This document shows positions 36,672 through 49,222 of a DNA stretch of 64,000 nt, in pieces (position 1 is the first letter of the stretch; every line of letters begins with the position of its first letter). A program made the position numbers and the translations under genes. The notes under the pieces are model-generated. The model was given only the letters and a program-made list of their open reading frames with translations. It had not been told where the DNA came from and searched no databases. This stretch comes from Apophysomyces variabilis (lineage: Eukaryota; Mucoromycota; Mucoromycetes; Mucorales; Mucoraceae): positions 21,158 through 85,157 of the forward strand of contig MZZL01000032.1 of the NCBI GenBank assembly GCA_002749535.1, written 5' to 3'.

Positions 36672-36984
36672 AAGCCTCTACACTAAAAGCTTGCAAACAA
36701 TATATAATATTTTTTAGTTATCTTCAATTATAGCTATAGTAATTATCATGTAATCAGATTTTTTGTTTGATTTTTATTTCCAGACTTTTATAAAACTGCA
36801 AGTTATACATTGTTTATTTGCCTTAATTTTTAACTTGTTAGCACTTTTAGACATTCTAGTAATGGTTGACCTGATCTTACTGAATTGATTTATATGTGTA
36901 GCTGTAGCCATAATGGAAAGTAGCAGTTAGGTTTCTTAGCATTTTTATTAGGGCTTCCTACTTCTCTTGGGCACTCCATTATAG
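36672..36984. other. 3' non-coding part of MULE-OTU 1
   Basis: AT-rich, between the stop of the decayed gene and the right inverted repeat. Nothing else recognised. Confidence 0.4.
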
Positions 36985-37311
36985 ACATTACCTTCTCAGG
37001 CACTCCCTCTTCATATCTTGAACAACTTCTTAAATAAAGTTCTTATGCATAGCCTCTCTTTATTTTATATAACGTTGTTAGTTAGACTATTATATAGATT
37101 AGCATGTAAATGTTTTATACTTTATATAGCCTGTTAATGTCTCTAGCACTTTATTAGTTGTTTGGATGCTACCTGTGCTTTATTCCTCTGCTATTTCTTG
37201 ATATTCTTACTGGCTTATATATCAAGCGGTGTCTACTTTATCATAACAGCGCTCAAATAATTTGGAGAAGGAGTGCCTAAGGGGAGTGTCTGAGACAAAT
37301 CCCTTGATATA

Positions 37312-38666
37312 TGTCTTAAGTTGTTCACGCCATTTAACTGATAAATAAATTGTACAAACCAGACATCAGAGCTAAACAATATATTTTTCTAATTTGTTAT
37401 TCCAAGACTTATAAACTAAATAAGAGGCACAATTACCTTGTTGATTATGTTTGTAATGCTAACATTCTCTGAAACTTCAATGGATATAGTTTCTTCATAG
37501 CTAGACAGTACATTCAGACTTTTGAGAGTATCTTGTACACCAAGGTTGATGATGTGGGCAATACAATAATGATGTTGCTTGGCTGCGTTGAACTGAACTC
37601 CATGGTTTTTCCACTTGCATTCAAGAACTGCCATTGTTATATCATTGTTTGTAGCATTATTAGTCATGATGGCAAAAATCTATAGTATATTTAAAATGCT
37701 GATCATAGTACTTGTATTCTTACCTTTGTTGCGATGTTTAACTCATCTATTGAGTTTATAAATATATTAGCCAAGTTTTCTCCAGTATGTATACTAGTTA
37801 TTGGTATAAAATCCAGTAGTACATCTTGAAGTTCCCAGTTATTATCAACATAATGGCCAGTTACTCTAAGAAATAAATGATAGTTTGGCAAAGTCCAAAC
37901 GTCCAGTGTGATTGATAGTTGTGCATCAAGATCCTAAATATTATTAGAGTTATTTATATTATACAAGCTAATACTCACATTGAGTTTTTTTTTCAGAAGC
38001 ATACGACCATCCTCAAAGCTTTGGACAATGTCATTTCAAATTATTTTACCAGATACAAGAACAGCATTGGGTTGCAAGGTATTGATCAAACTATGGAAAT
38101 GAATAAAGTTAACTTCAGAGAATAGTTGATTATTGGCAACTATCCATTGTGCAAGTTTTTTTTTGAAAGTTATTCTGGTCAAAGAACTTAGGCTATGAGC
38201 TGAAAAAAATAAGGATATATATAAGTACAGCATGAAATATAAGGTGTAGCTCACCTGTTAAAGTATTTGTTCAGGCCTGTTGTTGTTTGACCTATTGCAC
38301 TGGTGTGCTCCTTGTGATGTTTGTTTTTCAAATGCAACAATGCTTGTTTAGTACTTCTACTATAGCAATTAACAATGACTTCTATATTTTTTCTAATTAC
38401 TCTAGTAAGAATCCAAAGATATAATGGTAATTGTAAACGTACCCTTCATATAACTTGTATTGAATATATTTTACTTGCTCTGTCCATTCTAGCTTTTTAA
38501 AGAACTGCCATACAATACTTGTTGTTTGTTTTCACTTTTGTCTAGTATATGATAATGCTGATAATTCTGAAACAGAGATGCTTTGAATGTCATCAGTTAA
38601 AGTACTTGAAGCTCCAGCAAGTAAGAAAGAATCACTGATGGAGTTTACTTCTTCATGAAAGGACAT
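37312..38666 (-). pseudogene. hAT-3 transposase, 5' two thirds (decayed)
   Basis: Minus-strand reading from ATG at 38666 matches hAT-1 exon by exon: TLTDDIQS and TTSIVWQFFKKLEW, then SLTLDVWTLPNYHLFLRVTG, then MTNNATNNDITMAVLE and CIAHIINLGVQDTLKSLNV. Exon edges and introns lie where hAT-1 has them. Stops and lost splice sites make it inactive. The next exons continue at 32103-31721 and 26482-26388, beyond the two insertions. Confidence 0.8.
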
Positions 38667-39200
38667 TCTTGCAATTGTGCTTGAGAAAAAAATAGAAAAA
38701 AAAGAGAAACGGAAAAAAAATAAATAGAGAAATATAAAAACAGGCTAATGTAAAAAAGAAAAAGAAAAATGGAGAAAACAGAAAAACAGAAAAACAGAAA
38801 AATAGAAAAACAGAAAAAGAAAAGACCACCTTTGCCTTTACTGTCCCAACCTTACTATGTTTAAGAAAAAGAAAAGAAAAGGATAAAGATAAAGAAGAAC
38901 AAGAGAGCAAAATAAATAAAAATTTTTTTTTCAGTCATAAAAGAGAACATGTTCCTTAGTAATAAAGTTAATAACTTGTATGATAAGCCCAAAGGTGTTT
39001 AAAGGGCCCATGGGCCCTTCAAAGGCCCATAGAAAAGTGGAAAAATGGGAAAATAGGACTCAATCTGGGCCAGGTCAATCTGGGCCAGGTTAATCTGAGC
39101 TGGGTCTATATATTGGCCCAGTTTCTATTGGGCCATAAAATTTGGGCCCAATCTATGGACCAAGTTCTGGTGGGCCAGGCTAAACTGGACTGGGCTTTAG
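38667..39200 (-). other. hAT-3 leader and subterminal GC-rich end
   Basis: An A-rich stretch (38690-38930) corresponds to the purine-rich leader of hAT-1. It is followed by GGGCC/GGCCCA words (39000-39200) that match the hAT-1 subterminal block. The 8-bp minisatellite is absent and a TIR could not be fixed. Confidence 0.6.
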
Positions 39201-39239
39201 GCTTTTCTGGCTCATATTTAAGCCTTAGGTTTAGTTTGC

Positions 39240-40261
39240 TCAATTCTTTGTAAACATAAAAATGTGCTATATTTACTGGAGGCCATTCTATTTTCTTGCT
39301 ACATTTGAGTGCTATAATAGCCCAATAATTGCTATCTGTATAATGTAAAAGCAAAGGATGAGAGTAGCCATGCTTGTCCAAATAAACCTTTAAAAAAGAA
39401 CTATAAAACACTTTAGGTTTTAGTCTATCAATAGGCAAATATAGTACTGAATTATACATTGGCTTGGCTTTAAGAATGCTATCTGAAATAACAGTACATT
39501 TAACATTGGAGTAGACTGCTGGCAAGCTGACAGCAATAGGCAGCATCAAACTAATGCTTGCTTAAACAGGGTTTGTATAGCGTTCTAGATGCAATATCAG
39601 TGCCTTCCTTAACAATATTGTAGACTTCCACTACTGGGTAATAGAAGTTATCATAATAGATATTAATTTCTTCTTCTAAATATGACAGCATAGCTTTTTT
39701 TTATCTTGGAAAAGTCCTTTTCATCATTAGTAAGCAGTAGTATAAAAGTTCTGAAGCCACAATATCCATTGCCTTTCATATCAAGAGTGCCAGAATAGTT
39801 ATCTAGTAGAATTGTTTAATCAATGATAAAGTCAATATAACTTTGACATTGCTGCCTAAACGAGTTAAACAGGGTCATCAGTGTTATAAATAATGGATGT
39901 ACCATTAACTCTTTAGATAAAGATCAGTACTATCAAAGACAATGTCTGTTCTTTTTCATTTGATGCCTTTGGTGAGATCAGGTTTGTTGATGTCAAGTTG
40001 TTTGGATAGTTTGGCAGATTTGATACTAATTTTTTTCAGTTTCCTATACTCAAGCCATAAAAGCAGTCTCTTTCCTTTTACGTTGCTAGGATGACCCTTA
40101 ACAGTAATGTATGATAGCTCTTGAATACACTCTATATACAAAGGCTTATAGCTGTCTAAAAGAGCATTCAACTTAGTCAGTAAGTCTTTTTACTATTGGT
40201 CATCTACCAGCATGTCACATCTCTGCTACACTTTGAACTAAAATTCTTTGATGTGCTGTTG
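39240..40261 (-). pseudogene. OTU-like part of a second FAR1-MULE (MULE-OTU 2), 3' piece
   Basis: On the minus strand: linker TVKGHPSNVKGKRLLLWL, matching the linker of MULE-OTU 1, then the OTU Cys box LDMKGNGYCGFRTFILLL near 39750. Near 39330 follows HYTDSNYWAIIAL, where the catalytic His of the HW motif is Tyr. Continues the gene piece at 44103-46000 across hAT-4. Decayed. Confidence 0.68.
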
Positions 40262-40749
40262 AGTGTGGCTAGGGATCTTCATAGGTCAGGTCAGGTCAGG
40301 TTGAAGGTCAACCCATATCTGATCCATTTATAAACGGATAACCCATATCCAACCCGTTTATATGAGGCAAGTTGATGGGTTGGGTATGGGTCAACCAATA
40401 GTATTTAAGGATATGAATATAGTTAAGCACTTTGACGTTTGTGTAATAAAAAGTACGTTGTAAAATGCAGTAATAGTTTATTTATAGCCTTGCAAAATAT
40501 AGCAGAAACAAGTAAAGAAAAAAGAAGGGAATTTTTTTTGTGAATTAAAGTGGTAATGTCATATGATAATATGATGTCATAATGGTGCAATGGCATCTGT
40601 TGAAAGGACGGTCAAAGTAAAAGAAGTGTATTTATTTTCCAACAAAGGTTTTAAAGCCAGGCATAAAAGAGAAAGGTGTCAAAGTAAAAATAAAAGCAAA
40701 GGGGACAGAATTTTTTGGGGACTGTAAAAAGCTTTCTTGTTTTATTTTT

Positions 40750-42905
40750 CTTCACAAAAACGTTTTTCTTGGCCGTTTAACGCCTTTTGCCAAGAGTCAA
40801 CCAATACTAATTGCTGAAATGATTCCTGTGACAAACGATTGCGTTCAAATGGTATAAAAAACTTTGCTTGTAAAAAGCATCGCTCTGATGGTACTGATGT
40901 TGCCAGCACTGCTAGGTATCATAACGCCATTTCAGACAACTCTTTCCACTGCGTGCTACGACTCTTCCAGTACTCCAGTGCTTGCGTTGATTCTGCGAAT
41001 GTCCCTTCTGTAATGTACTCATTCAACTGATCGCTGGGCGCCTTTGGCTTAAACAATTGAATCTTCTTTTGCAGCATTTCGTTTGATGGCACATTAAGCT
41101 TTGGATGAAAAGCTTCTTCCCAAACCGCTTGCACTGCATGCTTTGATTGCATGATCCATTCCATTAGCCATTCAATGTCACTCCACCATTGGTACTTTGC
41201 ACATGGATCAAGAGCTATTGCAATAGAGTAGACTGGTGCAGTACTTCTACTATAATATTCTTTCAACTTGGAATGAACAAAGTTAGCAGCAAGAGTAATA
41301 GTTGGAAACGTCTAATGAACGTAAAAGTTAGTAAGTGTTTGTGATAGTACTTTTGAACTTGTATTTCTTACCACCATTTTTTCTTCTTTGTATTTTTCCA
41401 CATGGTTGAACAACCAGTTATACACAGGTATAGTACTGTTTATCGTCGGATACAATGCATCTGAGAGTTCTGAAGTAAACATATCAAAGCCAGAAAGTAG
41501 ATTCTAAACTTCTTCAATGCACTGCCAATCTTCTGAAGAAAGTCCATAAGCAGACACTTTGCTTGAGGTTTGCCAAACATCGTTATATGCTTTTTGCTGC
41601 TCATGTACTCTTTGAAGCATCATAAAGGTAGAGTTCCAGCGTGTCTTAATATCCATGATCAATTCTTTGCTTGCTAGACTGTTGGCAGTACAATACTATT
41701 TGTACATTTCTCTTCTTTGTGGTGAAGATCTAATCTTGATGATACCATGACGAAGACGTTGGATAATGTTACCTACAAGATAAGTTCAGTTACTATTGGT
41801 ATGTATTTTTGTAACAGTAATGCTTACCAACAGAATTGCTAATAGTATTCTCATTTCCATCAACAGTTTGATCACCATTCAAATCATCATTGGCCTCTGC
41901 TAGCAATCCATCTTTTATAACTGATTATGCTGCCAAATTGATAATATGTCCAATGCAAGAGATGCGATTTTCATCCGCCTTGAAGATGCCACTTCCAACT
42001 AACGTTTCTAATTCTCTTGCCATTGCGATCATGCTGGATGCATTGTCTGTTGTTATGAAAAACGGTTTTGAGATAAGATCAAATTTAGCTAATACCATCA
42101 TGATTGTCTGAGCCATGTTTGATCCAGAATGAGGGCCGTTGAGAGGTTCAAATCTGATAATGATCGATTGTTGCTTCCAGTTTGAATCAATCCAATGTGC
42201 TGTTATTCCAAGGAATGCATCTCTAAGATCACTTGTCCAACCATCAACCGTGTATGACATGTAAGGCTGATCCTTTAGAAGATCAGTTATTTGTTGCTGA
42301 TACTGTTCATAGTATTTCTGGTGATCACGTTTGATAGTAGATGCACTAGGAAGTTTTAGGCTGGCAAGATCAGGAGCACTATGAGTGAGATAAAGGAGTT
42401 CTTGCAACATTTGACAGGAAACAGACATGTATGGAGAGGCAGTAGATATCATATCAGCAACAAGGATTTGCTGAAACTTTTCTTTGCTGAAAATTGATTT
42501 TTGGACCGTTCTATCAGCGTTAGTAAAGTACATATTGAGAGGTCCATTGAAAAGAGGAATAGAACCAGCACTAGCAGCAGGAGAATCCTTGGAAATTTTA
42601 TGCTTGGATAAAAGATGTCTGATTATGTTGCCAGTAGATCCATCACTACTAGCAAACTCATGGTTACAATGACTGCCAGAACGACTAACATAGTTGCAAA
42701 CGATCTTGTTAACACCTCCAACTTTTTGCTGGGTTGCCCAATTGTTTACAAAAATCCAGCTGGTTGGAGTTCTTTGCTTCTTGTTTGGTGGGGCAGGTGA
42801 CGAACTGTCATCAAGGTTTGCTTCAATTGACATATATGACTCTTGTCTTGAAAGTTCAACATCTGATCCAGCGTCCTCAATTTCTATCACCATAGTGGAC
42901 AACAT
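40750..42905 (-). pseudogene. hAT-4 transposase (decayed)
   Basis: From 42905: BED-type finger (SWIFVNNWATQQ, IVCNYV, HLLSKHKI), core with LSYT-type block MSYTVDGWTSDLRD and FFITTDNASSM, and CIGHIINLAA, where a stop (TAA) replaces the Gln seen in hAT-5. After an intron near 41770-41830 it continues RHGIIKIRSSPQRR and KTRWNSTFMML, and ends with IALDPCAKYQWW, YWKSRSTQWKELS and VPSERCFLQAKFF. Alignable to hAT-5 over its full length. In-frame stops at about 41925, 41690, 41505 and 40920. Confidence 0.85.
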
Positions 42906-44094
42906 ATCCTGTATACAATTAGATATGGCTAAGAAGGTATATTACTTACATCAGTCAATTCAGAAGCTTGACATTGAGCATTGGTTGAGCTTTCAGCAAA
43001 TGAATATTGCATTGTGTCAGGTAAGAAAAAAGATAACAGAGAGATAATGCTTTTCTCGTCGGTTAATGCTTTCTGATTATATAGCTTTCTACTGCAGCAC
43101 TTGTACAATCTTCTTTTTTTTCCTTCTACTTCAAAACAGGAAGTTTACTACATCATTACTATGATAGCAACTTTACAATAGTTGTCAATTACTGCAGCAG
43201 GACATGTTCTTAGTAAGATCAGACCTTTTAGATTGATCTTCAACTTCACCAAAGTCAGCATCCCTTTTGTGGTAATTTACTGTAGTTGCTGAATATCATT
43301 GCATCATGCTAACCATTGTTTCCTTACTACAGCAGTCTTTGCAAACATATATGCTTTGGCCTAATAGTAGAGTATTGAAGGTAAGCATTTTATATAATGC
43401 TTGTTTTAGCTCTTCAATTGCTACAAAAATAAAATGGAGAGCTTTTTCATTTATTCTTTGTTATACATAAACGAGTTTTGACATAGTAGTCAGTTTAAGC
43501 TTTACGCTTGTAATGTTATGCTGCTTTGTCATTATGAAAATCTGAATCAACATGTGTTTAGACATTCCACTAATCTTGCAAAGGGTACTTTTTTTTCTTT
43601 TTACTATGGCAAGCTTGTCAAACATTTTTCTTCTCCTCAACAGACTTCTTGCAAAAGACTACAATAAATCTAAACCATGAAAACAGATTGTTGCCTTTCA
43701 CATTTGATTAAGAACAACATTGTCATGCTAATGACAGTCAAAATTAGATGCTTTTACTTTAACAGTGTAATGTAGCTACCATTTGAACATGCATAGTTGC
43801 AATGCTGAATGACAATTGTTCACTTATGCGTTCTTATCTTGACACCCAATAAACATGTCTTATAATACTGTTTAAAAGGAATGCATTTGAATGCTTTTAC
43901 TGACTAAGACATTATTAAACACTTTTTTCTATAGTGACTCTACCTAGAAAAGCTAAATGGGTTAAACAGGTCAGGTCAGGTTACTACTTTCTTAACTCAT
44001 TTATTAACCAGGTCATAAAATAGCAACCTATATCCAGTCTAAACGGATATAGATTGGGTCAGGTTGATGGGTCACAGATATATGGTGATCTCTA
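42906..44094 (-). other. hAT-4 5' region
   Basis: Non-coding leader of hAT-4. No ORF with family resemblance. The outermost 130 bases carry the GGTCAGGT/AAACGGATAT subterminal words. Confidence 0.5.
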
Positions 44095-44102
44095 AGTGTG
44101 GC

Positions 44103-46000
44103 TGCTGACTGTCAGTGCTGTGGGAACAAAAGCAAACTTGCCTACAGAGAAATAACTTTAGATATGCGCTCAATATAAAAGTATATTATATGATACTAAC
44201 GTTCTAAAGGACTCAATAGCCATCTTTTATGAATGGATGACAGTGAGATCTGGTCATTTCTCCCATGCAACATATGCTTGCACATCAATTCATAATTGAA
44301 CCTAGCCTTGCATGTGCATGGATAGGCAAAATAATTTGCTATAAGGGATTTAGCTTTCTGAAGTTCTGCTAAAAGCATGTAAATAGCAAAATGTAAGACA
44401 TGGCTAAACAGATTTTCTAGGCAATATCTGTCCTCAGCATTGCTAATAACAGGCTATAAACGCTTTTTCTTTATAAATTCACTCAACTCCTGGTCGTGCT
44501 AATACAAGTGATGTAAATGGGAAAATAGTAAAAAAGAATCAGTGTGCTTACTTTCTTTCACATCCACACATCAAGTGTATAGAACAGCTTAAAGAGCTTA
44601 CCAGGCGTCTCTAACGCCTATTTTAGGACCCAATAGATGCCTTCTACATGTTGAGTAGATCTAGCTCCAAAGTATTGAAGCATTTCTGCATAGGGCCCAG
44701 CCCACTTCTCTTTGATCTTGAGCATTCTAAAATGAAATGTCATAAGATACTAATTTTATAACATATATCTTATTGACTATAGTACTCATTAAGATATTCT
44801 ACTATATGTTTGCCATTATCTTTGCCAGCCTTAGCCCAGCTGTGATACTGGCTAATAGCATCCTCAAATTGATAATAGCTTCTAGCAAAGAGCAACTGAC
44901 TTATCATTGCAGAAAATCCCTCTTATTCTTTGCTGTCAGAAAGAAACAAGCCTGCAGCATGTTTTTTAAAGTTTTTGGCAACGTGCTAGCAACAAAGTAT
45001 ATGTGAACTTAAGGGGAAAACGCTGACCAATGCATTGATTAGCGCCTGTTCATTATTAGTAATAAATAGTGCTGGGTCAACTACACACCATATCATCTTC
45101 TTGCACATCTCTACTATCCAGTGATATGAAACTTCTGTTTCATTTGACATCATTGCGCATGCAATCATAAAAGAGTGCAATTTTGTAGTACCCAAATTGC
45201 TAATATCATTTATGTTTACTATCAGCATCTTATAGGCATTCGTTTTGTATGTTGAGTTGATTATAACAATATCAGAAAAACGAATTGCTTTCTGGATGGC
45301 GTTTAGGTGACAAATAAAAAGTGACTTAAGCTTACTGTCACTGTCTGTCTCATGTCAGACTTTATAATCTAATAAAAGAAGATGGTTGATAACTGCTCTG
45401 ATGCTGTTTGCATTACTGGATGACATATAGGTTGACTTAAGCTTATAGATGTTGCCAACTGTAATTGATGCCTAGCCATTATAGCTATGCAAGCTTTCAT
45501 AAATCTTGGTAGGAGGTATATCATATAGCATCTTTTCTGTAATTTCTATGGCTACATCTCCTACAATCTCTCAGTGTTGATAATAGCTGAGACTAGCACA
45601 TTCATCCATATCATAGTTATGGTCCTCTAGAGGGGAAATCTTCTTTACAGTCCATTTTCTGGTTTTTTTCAATACTGAAGCATACATGACCCAAGCACAG
45701 CCAGTCTTAATGGTGTAGTGACTTTTCAAGCACTCACTGTCAGTGATGTGATGGATGTTCTTATACTGCTAGCCGTGAATATATTGAATGTATACAGTTC
45801 CTTTTTGCAAATTACTGTTCTTAATGGCCACTGCAAATCCTGATTCTTTAGTATATTGCTGAACTGCATTGAGTAAATCAAAGTAGTTGTCAAATTGAGT
45901 ATTGAAAAGTGAGATCATATTGAGTACATTTTCAGAAAGAAAAGGTTCAAGAATAGCAAAGGCACGTTTGTCTAACAACTACAACTCTTAACGTAGTGTT
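44103..46000 (-). pseudogene. FAR1-type MULE transposase (MULE-OTU 2), 5' piece
   Basis: Minus-strand reading from about 45978: ESGFAVAIKNSNLQKGTVYI (FAR1 region), HYTIKTGCAWVMYAS, then the MULE core IVIINSTYKTNAYKMLIVNI (Ser/Asn where Asp-Ala is expected), and ALFITNNEQALINALVSVFP, where Asp is Asn. A SWIM-like CTCKARFNYELMCKHML lies near 44270. Frames and stops break it. The OTU part lies beyond hAT-4 at 39240-40261, so the original gene was about 3 kb. Confidence 0.72.
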
Positions 46001-46400
46001 GTTATTGGGGGCAGTTGAGACTTCTGATTGGCCACACAACCCTTTGTGCTTCAGTTGAAACATTGTAAAGACAGTACTTGAATATGATAGGCCATATGAT
46101 ATTTCAGAAAAAGCACAAAAAGGTTGTGAAGTACAGAAAGATGGTGCAGTGAATGAAGTAGAGAATCTGTGAATGAAGTTTAACTAGTGCCAGAACATGA
46201 ACTTTTTCCCTAGTATGGCAGGAGGATATTATGTATGAGATAATTTCTGAGAAAAAAGAGACAAGCAATATATATAAGATTCAATGTAAAATAATTTTTA
46301 TTCAAATAAAAACATTACTCTTTTATACTAAAATGTCTGTGAGTCTAGATGGACAAAACTGTAATTATAGACTATGCTTTATATTAAGTGATTTGTAATT
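46001..46400. other. AT-rich interval, nothing recognised
   Basis: Between the start of MULE-OTU 2 and the chromovirus remnant. It may hold the MULE left end and the outer part of an LTR, but no repeat boundary could be placed. Confidence 0.35.
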
Positions 46401-46583
46401 GCCTTCTATAATGGAGAAACTTCTCTATAGCAGATTATAGAAGCTTAGCATTATTTATTGTATTAAGGAACTAAGTTAAGATTGCTTAATCCTATATTAT
46501 ATAAGTCTGTGTTTAAAGTCTATCTTCCCTATTTAAACATAATCAGAGTAGTAAGAGTATTCATTATAGCTATAAATATGACA
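46401..46583 (-). repeat. Putative 3' LTR of chromovirus remnant 2
   Basis: On the minus strand GGAGTAA is followed by TGTCATATTTATAGC, the same purine-tract/LTR start layout as the complete chromovirus (GGGGGATAA then TGTCATATTC). The distal LTR edge was not found, so the left coordinate is a guess. Confidence 0.45.
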
Positions 46584-47989
46584 TTACTCCTTACCAAGTT
46601 AGAACAACTGATTGGTAGAAGCACTTGTAAGTAGTGTAGCAACTACTGAATGGTATTGTTGATAAAAACCCTTTTGAAAAAACCCAGTAGGAAAAAAGTA
46701 AGGAAAAGACTTACCTAAGTATGTCTGCGTTTAGAAGACCTCATTAGAACTTAAGTCTATTTGCATTTAATATTCATATTCTATCTTTGCCAATATTTAT
46801 CAATTAATAATAGATTGTTAAAGTATTTAGAAGGTTCCTAAGTATTATCTTCCTCAGTGTAATTCTTTTATCATACTCTGTAAAGATAGTTGCCATTTTT
46901 ACTTTTATGATCTAGTATAGCTTGAACTTTATAAACATTGTCTGATGATATCATTGAGTCTTGGGAAATTATCTTAATATGTGAAGGAGGAATATTATAG
47001 GCAAGCAGTGCACTTGTTTCATCTACCAGCACATAGCTACCTCCTTTATTCTTGCCATATACTGTGAATGGCCCTTCATAGTGATAGTCTATTTTAGATT
47101 TGCAGGATATGTTTTTAATCATGACTTTGCTACCAATAGGAAATTGGATAATGTGATAGTCATCTGTGAATTTACCTTATTAGGCTACCTGTATTGCCTC
47201 AGTGTGTTTATATATAGCTGGTATGACAACGTTCTCTATTTCCTTAAGGCGTTTATAGAGTGCCTTTGTGTCTTAGAAGTTTAAAGAGGTGTCATTAGTT
47301 TCAACTTTCCTATAATCTGTCAGCACATTAGGTTTTCTTGCAAACATGAGTGCAAAGGGCTATATATTGTACAGCTTGGCATGTTTTATATTAATAGCTA
47401 GTTGTGCACTAGGTATATAAAGATCCCAATCCCATTTCACTCCTTGAAGACATTTAATTACTACTTCTTTGGTTGTATAAACCTATTTTTCTACTATGCC
47501 ATTAGTGTATGGGTGATAAGGTATAATCAGTCTGTGATCAATCCTTGAATGCTTGACAAGCAATGAATAAATTTCATTAATAAACTCTGTATTGTTGTCA
47601 AACTGTAAGACTTTGGGAAAGCTATAGTCACAAAAGATATAAATGAGTTGTTTGGCAATTGTGAGTGCAGTTTTGTTAGATATCACTTATAAAATATAAA
47701 AGTGAGTAAATATATCAACCATGACTAAGATATAATTATTATCATTGTTGCTAGTAATGTTTAAATTACCTAGGTTGATTGCCCAGTGATCTTCAGGTAT
47801 ATTAGCTGTAATACTGCATAATGGATGATAACTATGTTTAGCAATATTGAAGCACTAACATTCTGGACAACTAGTGACAGTGTTAAGAGCATTGCATTTA
47901 AGATTTTCCCAATGCATTCCATCACTATAAATTGTGTTAATGATTGCTTCTGCGCCAAAATGACCATTCAGGTGTGCTTGCAATATAAT
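46584..47989 (-). pseudogene. Chromovirus remnant 2: integrase and chromodomain
   Basis: Minus strand from 47989: HLNGHFGAEAIINTIYSDG (integrase zinc region), CQCFNIAKHSYHPL, DHWAINLGNLNITS, LQFDNNTEFINE (Asp kept), HPYTNGIVEK followed by a stop where the complete element has Trp, and GVKWDWDLYIPSAQLAIN. It ends in a chromodomain (VQAILDHKSKNGNYLYRV, EEDNT-stop-EPSKYFNN). RT and RNase H are missing because hAT-5 begins exactly at 47990. Its sense codons help read the stops of the other chromovirus. Confidence 0.85.
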
Positions 47990-49222
47990 TAGGGATCGTC
48001 AAAAATCCGTGATCCGTTTATCCGATCCGATCCGTATCCGTTAAAACCAGATACGGATCATTATATTCTCATCCGGATAGGATCCGGATCAAAAAAGTGC
48101 AATCCGATCCGATCTGTTTAATCCGTTTATAAAAACATAGTGCTTTTTGCAGGTGGCCTCATTATTTTAGTCAGGTTGTTTAACTATTAAACTAACTTTG
48201 TACGTGGTGAAAGATATATAGTATGCTTGCTTTGTTAAGTATGAACGTTTATTTGAAAGAGAAGTGCATAAAGTGTTGTTCATTCCTTATCATTGAATGC
48301 AAGATTACAAAAACATAGCTCATTAGATGTCCGAATTAGCGAAAAGCTGATGCCAGTAAAAAGGATTGCAGATCGCAATGAGCAAAAGAAAGGCAGTAAT
48401 GTTAAAAAAAGAATAAGTATAGTTCTCTAGTACTTTGGCTTAAAGTGTTAAGATGTAGTTCAAGATAATGTTCTTTCTCAAATGGCGTTGACTTTGGGTA
48501 ATGCCCGTAAAAAGTTTGAATCTGCGAGTTGGTTTTGAATGAAGGGAACAGTATGGCTATTATAAGATCTGGAATGCTGATGTTGGTGCGTAATGGGCAG
48601 AATGAAAAAGTGAGACGCGCGTGTCGTTATGAAACGTTGAATATGATCTTTTTTTTCTTATTGAATACAGCCTTAATGCACTGCAACCAAATAAACACAT
48701 CTGTCTTTTCACTGAAACTTTTTTTGAGAAGATTAAAGTCCTTGTTCAACAGGATTGACCATCATGCCGCAGTAAGAATGTTAAAGTGGAGTTTGATTCT
48801 GCTTATGAAGTACTTTGCGGGCTTATTAATGAAGTAACTGTCACAGTAAAGAAGTGCAGATGACTAATAAAATAACTGTCGCAGCAAAAAAGACTTAGAT
48901 TAAAAATCAAAACTATAGCAGAGCTCATATTACATCATTGCTTCCGCAGCCAGATTTGTCATCGTTCTATTATAATCCTTTAACTATCATAATGACTGCG
49001 GCAAGAAGGTATATAAACATGATCGATCAAAGTTCAAAAACGCTTTATTGAATCTCTATTCTCTTTTTACAACCTACCGTCTTTTTCTTACTGATCACTA
49101 TGCCATTTTCTATTGGAGAATCATCAAGTGCTGCAGGAAAGTGATCGTCTCAACATGCTCATGTAAGATAAAATCGCTGATAACCATATCTAATATTGCA
49201 TTAGGATCTGTCATCCTTTACC
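47990..49222 (+). other. hAT-5 5' region
   Basis: About 1.2 kb before the transposase ATG. GATCCG-rich outer 130 bases are possible transposase binding sites. An ORF at 48529-48837 has no family resemblance and is duplicated, disrupted, at 52134-52364, so it is not supported as a gene. Confidence 0.5.

Larger units (their letters stand above)
32104..37303 (+). mobile_element. Mutator-like element with FAR1 finger and OTU-like domain (MULE-OTU 1)
   Basis: Terminal inverted repeats of about 320 bp (32104-32420 and 36985-37303) begin GGGATTTGCCTCGGACACTC and end GAGTGTCTGAGACAAATCCC. The direct repeat TTGATATA flanks both ends (32096-32103 and 37304-37311). Long inverted ends plus an 8-9 bp duplication are typical of MULEs. 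Inserted in hAT-3, whose sequence is continuous when the element and one TSD copy are removed. Confidence 0.88.
26388..39200 (-). mobile_element. Decayed hAT of the hAT-1 family (hAT-3), split by two insertions
   Basis: Pieces at 26388-26482, 31721-32103 and 37312-39200 align in order and orientation to hAT-1 positions from about 4850 to beyond 7000. The first gap is the chromovirus (26483-31715) and the second is MULE-OTU 1 (32104-37303). Each insertion has its own target duplication, so the nesting order is clear. The part matching hAT-1 3741-4850 (last exon and end) is missing. The GC-rich end at 39000-39200 keeps TGGGCC/GGCCCA words but has no minisatellite. Confidence 0.82.
40270..44094 (-). 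mobile_element. hAT DNA transposon hAT-4 (different family, related to hAT-5), complete but decayed
   Basis: Ends TAGGGATCTTC and GGTGATCTCTA are flanked by the perfect 8-bp duplication AGTGTGGC (40262-40269 and 44095-44102). Subterminal regions carry repeated CAGGTCAGGTC/GACCTGACC and ATAAACGGATA words (40290-40400 and 43970-44070). Inserted into MULE-OTU 2. The gene is on the minus strand. Confidence 0.92.

Noticed and set aside
48529..48837. 102-residue ORF in the hAT-5 leader
   Set aside because: Duplicated with disruptions at 52134-52364 and no recognisable domain.
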